DNA of 64,000 bases from Lysobacter niastensis (GTDB taxonomy: Bacteria > Pseudomonadota > Gammaproteobacteria > Xanthomonadales > Xanthomonadaceae): NCBI RefSeq assembly GCF_015453285.1, contig NZ_JADLZT010000004.1:124001-188000 (forward strand). The letters run 5' to 3'. Made by a program: the position numbers and the translations under genes. The notes below the pieces were generated by a model. That model was not told the DNA's origin and made no database searches. It worked only from the letters and a program-made list of their open reading frames with translations. Shown here piece by piece: positions 1 through 9,000 of the stretch (within the stretch, counting starts at the first letter, position 1; every line of letters begins with the position of its first letter).

Positions 1-444
1 CGACTCCTGGGCGCGGGCCTGGCGATGCAGGGTGCGGTGCGTCGCCGCGACGATGTCGAGAAGGCGATGCAGGAGGGCATCATGGAAGTCGTGCCGCGCC
101 TCGAGAAGCGCACGCACTACCTGGGCACCTTCGCGAACCTGGCGACCCTGGTCGGCCTGCTCGGCACCGTGTCCGGCCTCATCGGCGCGTTCAGCGCGGT
201 GGCGACGGCCAACCCGGCGGAGAAGGCCAACTTGCTGTCGGCCAGCATCTCCGAGGCGATGAACTGTACGGCGTTCGGCCTCGGCACCGCGGTGCCGCTG
301 CTGTTCATGCACGCGTTCCTGACGTCGCGCACGCAGCACCTGGTCGAAAGCCTGGAAATGGCTGCGATCAAGTACCTCAACGTCCTGTCGCTGCGTACGA
401 GCCGCATGGCGCAGGGTGCCGTGCAGAACATCCGGGCCGCCTGA
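1..444 (+). CDS. MotA/TolQ/ExbB-family proton channel protein, 3' part
   Basis: This is the C-terminal part of an ExbB/TolQ-like inner-membrane channel subunit. The reading frame is open from the first base of the window, so the true start lies upstream. The visible part has the soluble stretch before the last two membrane helices, then a glycine-rich helix (GLLGTVSGLIGAF) and a second helix (FGLGTAVPLLFMHAF), the usual proton-channel pair. Family knowledge: five ExbB subunits around an ExbD dimer use the proton motive force to drive an envelope transducer. Two ExbD-like genes and a TonB-like gene follow directly, which supports the call. ExbB, TolQ and the Agm-type paralogue cannot be separated from this fragment. 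Confidence 0.9.
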   Translation, partial: RLLGAGLAMQGAVRRRDDVEKAMQEGIMEVVPRLEKRTHYLGTFANLATLVGLLGTVSGLIGAFSAVATANPAEKANLLSASISEAMNCTAFGLGTAVPLLFMHAFLTSRTQHLVESLEMAAIKYLNVLSLRTSRMAQGAVQNIRAA

Positions 445-466
445 GTCAGGGCACAGGAGATACGCC

Positions 467-973
467 ATGGCCCTGATGCCACGTCGCAAGCCGCCGGCCA
501 AACCGGTCGAGCTGATGCTCGTACCGATGATCGACATCTTCAGCGTGATGATCACGTTCCTGCTGATGACGGCAGTGTTCTCGCGCATCTCGATCATCCA
601 GCTCGACCTGCCCAGCGCGGCCGCCGGTGAGGCCGTCGAGCCGACCTTCCGCCTCGAAGTGATGGTGCGCAAGGAAGGCCTGGAGCTGACCAACGGGCGC
701 GACTCGATTGCCGTGTTGCCCGTGGAGAACGGGGCCTATCCGCTCAAGCAACTGACGCAGCTGGCCGCCTACCTCAAGGGCCAGCACGTCGAGGTCGACA
801 CGGCCTCGGTGCTGATGGCTCCTGACGTGCAGTACGACCACCTGGTGCAGGTGATGGATGCCATCCGCAGCACGGACCTGCCGACGGCCGAAAGCAACGG
901 CTTCACCGGTACCCCCGATGCGCATGGCCGCATCTCGATGTTCCCGAAGATCGCCGTGGGAGACGCACCATGA
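467..973 (+). CDS. ExbD/TolR-family biopolymer transport protein (first copy)
   Basis: This is a 168-residue single-pass inner-membrane protein of the ExbD/TolR family. A short basic cytoplasmic N-terminus is followed by a helix containing the family signature LVPMIDIFSVMITFLLM, whose aspartate is the expected proton-carrying residue. A periplasmic domain of about 120 residues follows. The ATG is preceded by CAGGAGA at good spacing and lies 22 bp after the ExbB stop. The gene overlaps the next ExbD by ATGA. Two consecutive ExbD genes behind one ExbB is typical of Agm/Tol-like gliding or transport motors rather than of a simple TonB system. Confidence 0.93.
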   Translation: MALMPRRKPPAKPVELMLVPMIDIFSVMITFLLMTAVFSRISIIQLDLPSAAAGEAVEPTFRLEVMVRKEGLELTNGRDSIAVLPVENGAYPLKQLTQLAAYLKGQHVEVDTASVLMAPDVQYDHLVQVMDAIRSTDLPTAESNGFTGTPDAHGRISMFPKIAVGDAP

Positions 974-1455
974 GGATGTCACTGAACCCGTTCCGCGGCG
1001 CGCGCAAGAAGCACGAGGATGCGGAGCTCAACCTGATCCCGATGATCGACATCATGTCGGTGATGGTGGCGTTCCTGCTGATCTACTCGACCGAAGTCGA
1101 GGTGGTGCAGAACGCCAAGAACGTGCAGATCCCGATTTCCACGGCCGAGGCCAAGCCTGCGGAGACCGTGGTGGTGACGATCACCAAGGACATGCTGCTG
1201 GTGCAGGGCGATGTGATCGCGACGATGGACCAGATCCGCGATCCGAATACGGCGTTGATCGAGCCATTGCGCGAATACCTGTCGCGTCCGTTGACCGCCA
1301 GGAGCGGCGCTGCGCAGCAGGCCGCGCTCGCCCATCGCGAGATCACCGTGCTGGCCGACCGCGGATTGCCCTACGAGGTGATCCGCAAGGTCATGACGAC
1401 GTGCACGGCGGCCGCCTACGACAAGTTGTCACTCGCCGTGCTCGAGCAGGGCTGA
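970..1455 (+). CDS. ExbD/TolR-family biopolymer transport protein (second copy)
   Basis: This second ExbD/TolR-like protein has 161 residues. It has a basic N-terminus and one membrane helix with the motif LNLIPMIDIMSVMVAFLLI, including the conserved aspartate, and then a periplasmic domain. Its start codon overlaps the stop of the first ExbD (ATGA), so the two are translationally coupled. The sequence is clearly diverged from the first copy, so an ExbD heterodimer in one motor is plausible; that is inference. The next gene starts 10 bp downstream. Confidence 0.93.
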   Translation: MRMSLNPFRGARKKHEDAELNLIPMIDIMSVMVAFLLIYSTEVEVVQNAKNVQIPISTAEAKPAETVVVTITKDMLLVQGDVIATMDQIRDPNTALIEPLREYLSRPLTARSGAAQQAALAHREITVLADRGLPYEVIRKVMTTCTAAAYDKLSLAVLEQG

Positions 1456-1465
1456 GGCAGAACAC

Positions 1466-2863
1466 GTGACTGATAACAACGCCATGGAACCCGAAACCAC
1501 CCCGGCCGCCCATGACCAGGCGGCGCTCGACGAGCGGACCGCGCAGGCACGCGCGCGGCTCGACGAGCTTGCGCGCGATCTCGCGGCCGTCGATGAAGAG
1601 CTCGAAGCCCTCGCCGGGGAACGCGTACGCCACCGGTTGCTCGAGCAGGCGTGCCACACGCTGGAGGAGTTGAACCGGGCGGGCGGCTCGGGCCTGTTCT
1701 GGAATGGTCTTGCAGAGAAGGACGATGGGGCCGGACACCTCGCGCGTGCGCGCGGCCGCATCGAATCCATGCACGCACGCGTCGAAGCCATCGAGACGCG
1801 CCGCAGCGACCTGATCGGAAGAATCGGCGAGCAGAACGAGGAACTGTTCCTGCTCGAGGACGAGGCCTTCGAGCACCAGGAGGCACTGGAGCGCCAGCGC
1901 AACGAATGGATCGTCGATCGCGAGCTCGAAGCGGGCCGCGTCCGCCCGCACCTCATGTTGTGGATGCGCGGCGAAGAAGACCGGCGCTCGCGCAAGGCGC
2001 TGGCCATCGCGCTGTGCGTCTGGCTGGTCATCGCGATCGTGTTCCCGTTCATCAGGATTCCGGAGCGGCCGGCGCTCGTGTCCGAGACATTGCCGGAGCG
2101 CGTGGTCACCGTGATCCCGGAGGCGAAGAAGCTGGAAAAGGCACCGCCGCCGCCGCCGGAACTCACGCGGCCGGTGGAAAAGAAGGTCGAACGCAAGCCG
2201 ACGCCGGCCCGGCCCACCGCCAAGGTCGAGCCGCGGCCCGTGCCGACGCCGCAACCGGCGAGCAAGCCGCAGGGCGTGCTGGCGTTCAAGGACGCCCTTG
2301 CAGCCGTGGATGACCTGCCCGCCGTGGCCGAGCTCGGCAAGTCAGCCAGGCTCAGTACCGATACGGGCGCGTCGCGTCCGGAACGCGCCATGCTGGCCAG
2401 CAACGCGCCGGGAAGCAGCAGTGGCATCAACCTCGCCCCGCAGAGTCGCGGCTTCGGCAATGGCCCCGGTGAGCGCGGCGCGCTCAAGGGTGTTGCACTC
2501 ACCAAGGCGACCAGCGGAATCGATGCGATCGCCGCCAAGGACTCGGCTTCCAGCGGAAGTGCGCGTCGCGGCGGACGTTCCGATGAAGAGATCCAGATCG
2601 TCTTCGATCGCCACAAGTCCGCGCTGTACCGCCTCTATCAGCGCGAGTTGCGCAATGACGCGACGTTGCAGGGCAAGGTCATCCTGCGCCTGACCATCGA
2701 GCCGGACGGCAGCGTGTCGATGGTGCAGGTGAAGTCCTCGGAGATGGATGCGCCTGGCCTGACGTCGGACATCGTGGCGCGCGTGAAGGGCTTCAACTTC
2801 GGCGCGAAGGACGTACCGGCGGTGACGATCGTGTATCCGATGAACTTCCTGCCGGCTGGCTGA
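1466..2863 (+). CDS. TonB-like energy transducer with AgmX/PglI-type C-terminal domain
   Basis: This 465-residue transducer probably links the ExbB/ExbD motor to the outer envelope. It has a charged, probably coiled-coil cytoplasmic N-terminus (residues about 15-170). One membrane helix follows (about 179-197, LAIALCVWLVIAIVF), then a Pro/Lys/Glu-rich periplasmic linker (about 220-280) like that of TonB, and a C-terminal domain (about 375-465) with the TonB/AgmX pattern VILRLTIEPDGSVSMVQV. The start is GTG 1466, with GAGGCAG upstream; an in-frame ATG at 1484 lacks a ribosome site. The reverse topology, with a large cytoplasmic N-domain, is unlike classical TonB and resembles AgmX-type proteins of gliding bacteria. 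Confidence 0.85.
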   Translation: MTDNNAMEPETTPAAHDQAALDERTAQARARLDELARDLAAVDEELEALAGERVRHRLLEQACHTLEELNRAGGSGLFWNGLAEKDDGAGHLARARGRIESMHARVEAIETRRSDLIGRIGEQNEELFLLEDEAFEHQEALERQRNEWIVDRELEAGRVRPHLMLWMRGEEDRRSRKALAIALCVWLVIAIVFPFIRIPERPALVSETLPERVVTVIPEAKKLEKAPPPPPELTRPVEKKVERKPTPARPTAKVEPRPVPTPQPASKPQGVLAFKDALAAVDDLPAVAELGKSARLSTDTGASRPERAMLASNAPGSSSGINLAPQSRGFGNGPGERGALKGVALTKATSGIDAIAAKDSASSGSARRGGRSDEEIQIVFDRHKSALYRLYQRELRNDATLQGKVILRLTIEPDGSVSMVQVKSSEMDAPGLTSDIVARVKGFNFGAKDVPAVTIVYPMNFLPAG

Positions 2864-2925
2864 CGTCCGGCAGCGGCGCAGTACAGCGCTTCAAGGCAAC
2901 ACGCTCAACGCAGCAAGAAACAAAA

Positions 2926-3011
2926 CGACAAAGGCAAAACCACCGAAAGGTGGCGACGCAAAGTCACCGGCCTGTCGGGCGCATCGCGCCCCATGGTAGC
3001 GGGACCGCCGG
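2926..3011 (+). ncRNA. c-di-GMP-I (GEMM) riboswitch aptamer
   Basis: The 5' leader of the giant DUF11 gene contains the conserved GEMM-I core in the correct order. First comes AAAGGCAAAACC, then a P2 stem CCACC-GAAA-GGTGG with its GNRA tetraloop. The joining strand GACGCAAAGTCACCGGCC follows, then a P3 arm (GGGCGCATCGCGCCC) and the 3' strand ATGGTAGCGGGACCG. These are the elements that bind one cyclic di-GMP and form the tetraloop contact in known class I aptamers. The aptamer ends about 78 bp before the gene start and is followed at once by a hairpin, so control by transcription termination or readthrough is likely. Whether c-di-GMP turns it on or off cannot be read from the sequence. Confidence 0.93.
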
Positions 3012-3017
3012 AATCAA

Positions 3018-3043
3018 CGCCCCGCGTGAGCGGGGCGTCTCCT
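3018..3043 (+). terminator. Hairpin expression platform after the riboswitch
   Basis: A perfect GC-rich hairpin, CGCCCCGC-gtga-GCGGGGCG, starts about 6 bp after the aptamer. It is followed by TCTCCTC, a poor but pyrimidine-rich tail. It sits where the terminator of a GEMM switch normally lies and ends about 45 bp before the start codon. The lack of a clean T-run makes termination efficiency uncertain. Confidence 0.65.
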
Positions 3044-3088
3044 CGGTCCATGCGTGGCTTTCGTCGTACCACGAATGGAGTGAGGTGT

Positions 3089-6000
3089 ATGGGTCTGGGC
3101 TTCGCACGCAAAACCGGGGCAGGAAAGAGCTGGATACGCATCCAGCTGTGCGCCTTCCTGGTGCTGTTCGGCATGGCGTTCGGCGCCTATGCCGAGGACT
3201 GCGTTGCGGACTTCGGCGGCGTGGTCGATGGCAACGTCGTCAACCCCGCGCCCAGCCAGCTGACCATCGATGGCAACTGCATCATCAGGAACTTCCAGCA
3301 GCCGAATCCGCTCGACACCAACATCAGTTTCTTCACCCAGCCCGGCCAGACGGACCAGCGATGGCTGGTGGTGTTCGACAACGTCGACTTCACCCAAGGC
3401 AACATCGCGTGCGATGCCACCCACGAACACAGGATCTGGTTCGTCAACGGATCGCTGCACCGGGTCAGGCCGAACTGCCAGAACTTCCTGGTGCCGGTCG
3501 AGTCGATCAACAAGCGCGGTCCAAGCTATGCCGCCGTGGGAGTGCCGTTCACCTACAGGCTGATGATTCCGGTCCTGATCGATCCGTCCACCGGCACCGT
3601 CGTGCTCGATGGCGCATCGCAGAATGACCTGCACGGGATCACGCTGTACGACAACCTCGGCGCCAACCCGGCGACGGTGTACGTCAACGGGCTCGATGAC
3701 AACGATCCGAGCACGCCGCCGGTACAACTGCCCGTCGAGATTCCCGGCACGGGCGTCGACCTCAGCCTGGTAGGAACCCCCAGCGTCCGCTGGTGCGTCG
3801 ACCTATCCTGCAACACGTTGGGCGCGGCGGTTAACCCGAACATCGTCGCCAGCCCGAACGGGCTGATCAAGTTCGAGTTCGATCCCAACTTCATCCTCCC
3901 CCAAGGCGGAAAGATCGCGATCGACGTCACGGTCGTCCTCGACGACAACTCGTCGTCGAACACGCTGGGCAAGTCCTTCGTCAACACGGCGATCTGGCAG
4001 TTCGGGCGCCTGATCAAGGGCACCTTCTACAACCCGCTGCCAGGCGAGAACGGCATTTCCAATCCAACCGTGATCGCGGGCCCGAACCTGGTCGTCAACA
4101 AGACTGGCACGGCGGTGCTCGGTGGGCCGACGCTGAACCTCGGCGAGTGGGGCGATTTCAAGGTCGACGCGGTGAACACCGGGCAGTTCGACGCGTGGAA
4201 CGTCACGCTGCTGGACCGCCTGCCGGACGGTCCCAACGGCGGCATGTGCGACATGACGCCGCAGGTGACGAGCGTCCAGCTCGGCGGCACCGCATTGACT
4301 CAGGGCGTGCATTACACGCTGTCCTACACGGGCGCGCCCACCTGCGAGCTGAGCCTCACGCTGCTCGACGCCGCGGGTCCGGTGGCGCCGGGCCAGCACC
4401 TGGTGCTCGACTACCGCACCAAGCTCGATGCCGACACCCAGAACGGCACGGCAATGACCAACGTCGCCGGCGCGACGCGCTGGTTCAACGACGACAGCGG
4501 CAACCCCGCGCGCGTCGAAGTGACACGGGTACTCACCGACGGCACAGTCGGTACGGACGACCATGAGGACGCGCATTCGCTCGCGGTGCTGCTGTCGGGC
4601 TACTTCTACGAGAAGACCGTCCGCAACGTCACCAGCGGCGATAACCCGGCGATCACCGCCGCGCCCGGTGACGTGCTGCATTACACGCTGCGGCTGCAGG
4701 CGACGGACGCCGCTTTTGCCGACGTCATGTTCCGCGACCAGCTGCCACCGGACTTCGTGCCCGGCTCGCTGGTGTTCACTTCGCTTCCGGGCGGTGCGGT
4801 CAACAACAGCAATCCGGCCACCGGCCTGATCGACATCCGCGGTCTCGACGTGCCGGTGGGCGGCGAGGTGCGCGTCGAGTTCAACGTGACGCTGCTTTCG
4901 ACGCTGACGAACGGTCACATGGTCATCAACCAGGCGCAGCTGCTCGGCAGCGCCGAGGAGTTCCTCGCGGACAGCGACGACCCGAACGTCAACGGCCAGG
5001 CCGATCCCGACCCCACGGTGGACGACGAGGACCCCACCCGCGTACGCATCGGCGCACCGCCCAGCCCGCCCACCAAGGCGCTGATCTCGCCGGCGACGGG
5101 CGAGGCAACGATCGGCGAGGAACTGGTCTATCGCATCGCCGTACCCGGTCAGCCGCGCAGCTCGCCGATGCATGACGTGCAGGTCACGGACGTGCTGAAC
5201 GCGAACCTCGAGTACGTAAGCGCCACGGTGACCGTCGGCGGCGTCGTCAACGGACCGGGCGTCGTGAACTCGAGCACCGCCTCGCAGCTGGATGTCGCGA
5301 TCGACCAGGTACCGACCGGCCAGCAGGCATTTGTCGACGTACGCGTTCGCGTTCGCAACGTGCTCGGCGCCCAGCAGGGTGTCGACGTGGGCAACACGGC
5401 GTCCTTCACTTACTCGGAAACCGACGGTGGCGCCCGGGAACCGGCGCTCACGACGAACCAGGTGTTCTTCAACATCGTCGAGCCGACGGTGACGATCGCG
5501 AAGGTGGCGGACCGCGCCACCGCAGCGGCCAACGACATCATCCGTTACACCGTCACGCTCAACGCAGCCAGCGGCACTGACGCCTCCGGCGTGTTCGATG
5601 TGTCGGTGACCGACACGCTCGGCGCGGGCCTGCAATACGCCGGCAATCCGGTCGTCACCGGTGCCGGCAACACGATCGGCGTGCCGGTCGTCACGGGCGA
5701 TGGCAGCGCCGGCGCACCGCAGACGCTGGTGTGGAGTCTCGCGGACGGCAACGCCGACATCGACATCGCCGAAGGCGCATCGATCCAGGTGTCCTACGAC
5801 GTGCGCGTACTCGGCTCGGTGCTGGCCGACCAGGACCTGACCAACACCGCGGTTGCACGCTGGACCGGCATCGACGGCGCCAATGCCGCAGAGCGCACCG
5901 GCGCAGACGGCCTCGGGCAACTCAACGACTACGTGACCGCTCCGGTCTCGACCACGGTGACCACGCCCGGCGCACGCCCGTCGAAGCAACTGGCCTCCCC

Positions 6001-9000
6001 CACGACGGGCACTGCGACGATCGGCCAGGACGTGACCTACACGATCATGGTGCCCAGCGCGCCGAGCAGCATCGCGCTCTTCGACGTGGCGGTGATCGAC
6101 GCGCTCGACGCCAATCTCGAACTGGTGGGCGTGACGGTGACCGGTGTCGCCGGTGCCACGACCGGAACCAGTACGGCCTCGCAGATGAATGTGTCGATCC
6201 CCCAGATTCCCGCGGGACAGCAGGCGACCATCGAGCTGCGAGCGCGCGTGCGCAACGTCCTGTCCGCCCAGCAGGGCGTGCAGGTCAGCAACACGGTGTC
6301 TTACGCCTACGCGACCAGCCCGGGCGGCACGACCGTGACGCCACTGGTCAGTCCCCCGGCGATGTTCACGATCGTCGAGCCGAATGTTGCCGTGGCCAAG
6401 ACCGGCGACAGGACCGGCGTCCGCGGCGGCGACGTCGTGCGATACACCGTGACCCTCACCGCGGCCGCTGATGCAACCGCTTCCGATGCGTTCGAGCTGC
6501 GGCTGGTCGATAGGCTTGCATCCGGCCTCGAATACGTTGGCAACCCGACGGTGACCGGAACCGGCAACAGCATCGCCGCGCCGCTGGTCACCGGTGACGG
6601 CAGTGCAGGGAATCCGTACGTGCTGACCTGGGGTGCCGCCGCCGGCAACGCCACCATCAACGTGGCGAAGGGCGCTTCGGTGCAGGTCAGTTACGACGTG
6701 CGCGTCAGGAATGGCGTCCCGGCGTTGACGACGCTCGCCAACAGCGTCTACGCCGACTGGACCAGCCTCGCCGGCAGCAGCGCCTTCGAGCGCAACGGCG
6801 CCGGCTGTCCGGCGGTGACGGCTCCGAACGATTACTGCGCGGGTCCCGCGAGCCACGCGGTGCTCACCGATCCGCCCAGGCTCAACTTCTCCAAGACCGT
6901 GGTCAGCGCGACGCCCGCGCATCCGGGCGACGTGGTGCGTTACCGCCTGCAGCTGACCAGCCTCAGCGACGTCAGCGCCGCCGGGATCTCGCTGGTCGAC
7001 GAACTCGATGCGCTGAACGATCCGGCGAAGTTCGTCCCGGGCACGCTGGCGATCGTCAGCGCACTGCCTGCCGGCGCGGTCAACAACAGCAATGCCAGCG
7101 GCGGTGCGAAGGGCACCGGCCGCATCGACATCGGCAACCTCACGATCGGCGCCGCAGGTTCCGGCTCCGAGACCGTGGTGGTCGAGTACACCGTGCAGCT
7201 GGTGCCGGTGATCGCCAACGGCACCGTGGTCCTGAACCAGGCTCGTGCGCAGTTCGGCAGCACGCTGCTGGCGCTCAGCGACGACCCGACCGTCAACGGC
7301 CAGGCCAACCCGGACGTCTCCGGCGATGAGGATCCGACGCGGCTGCCGATCGAGTCGGCCCCAAAACTGGTGGTCGAGAAGGTGTCGACGTACCTGGGCG
7401 CGGACCCGAACGTGCTGATGGCCGGCGACACGCTGCGCTACACGATCACGGTGCGCAACATCGGCAACGACCACGCGCACGGCGTGACGCTGCGCGACCT
7501 GGTGCCAGCCAACACCACCTACGTGGCCGGCAGCACCACGCTCAATGGCGCGCCCGTGGCCGATGGCACCAACGGCTCGCCGCTGATCAACGGCATCTCG
7601 ATCAAGTCGCCGGCCGAGCCGACCGCGGGCGTGGTGCGCGCGGACATCCCGGCCGACGCCGCGGCCAACGTCGCCACGATCACCTTCAACGTTACTGTCG
7701 GCACGAACGTGGCGGACGGCACCGTCATCGCCAACCAGGGCTTCGTGACGGGCAACAGCGAAGTGCCGTCCGACGATCCGCGCACGCCGGTCGTCAACGA
7801 CCCGACCCGCGACGTGGTGGGCAATGCGCCGTTGCTGTATGCCGAGAAGGCGGTGGTGCTGCGCATCGACGGCGGCTCGCCGGGCGTGGTCGATCCGCTC
7901 GACACGCTGCGCTACACGATCCTCATCCACAACACAGGCAAGGCGCCCGCCACGCAGGTGGTACTGCGCGACAACGTGCCCCAGCACACGAGCTGGGTCG
8001 CCAACTCGCTCACCTTGAACGGCCAGCCCGTCGGCCAGCCCGATGGCGGCGTTTCGCCGCTGATCGCCGGTATCGACGTCGGCACCCTCAATCCCGGCCA
8101 GGTGGCCGTGGTGCAGTTCGAGGTGCAGGTCAATGCCGGCACCGCCGGCGGCACGCTGATCTCGAACCAGGCAACGGCGACGAGCGCCGGACTGCCGCCG
8201 CTGCTGACCGATGGCGACGGCAATCCTTCCACCGGCCCGGAACCGACCGTGGTGGTCGTCGGCGCGGCACAGATGCTGACCATCAACAAGCAGGTCGCGG
8301 CGGTGGGCGGTGGCGCCGCGCTCCCGGGCGCCGAACTCGAGTACGTGGTCATCGTGCGCAACATCTCGACGGTGCCAGCCACGCTCGTGCGGATCGTGGA
8401 CGACCTTGCGGCGTCCGCATCTGGCCAGCTGGCCTACGTCAACGGCTCGGCCACGTTGAATGGCAGCAGCGCCGGCATCACCGTGACGGGCGCGACGATC
8501 GTCGCCGACTACTCCGCCAGTCACGGCGACCTCGCACCGGGCGCATCGGCAACGCTGCGCTTCCGCGCCACGCTTGCCTCGGGCCTCGCGTCCGGAACGC
8601 GCGTGACCAACACCGGCGTGGTGAGCTGGAACGATCCGGCGAACACCGCGAGCGCCAGCGTCGCCTTTGATGTCGGCGGCATGATCGGTGTCGGCGTGCT
8701 CAGCGGCCGCGCCTGGCATGACGCCAACTTCAACCATGCGGCAGATGCGGGCGAGCGCGTGCTCGCAGGCTGGAGCGTCCAGCTGTATCGCAACGGCCAG
8801 CTGGAGCGCACCACCACCACGGACGCCAATGGCGATTGGCAGATCGCGGGCGTGGCACCGAACAGCGCCTCGTCCGACGCGCTGGAGATGCGCTTCACCG
8901 CGCCCGGTGCGACCGCAAGCACGGCCAAGCTCGGCTATGCGCACTCGGTCTTCGGCAACGACCTGCAGCGCATCCATGCCATCGCCGTGCAGCCGGGCAG

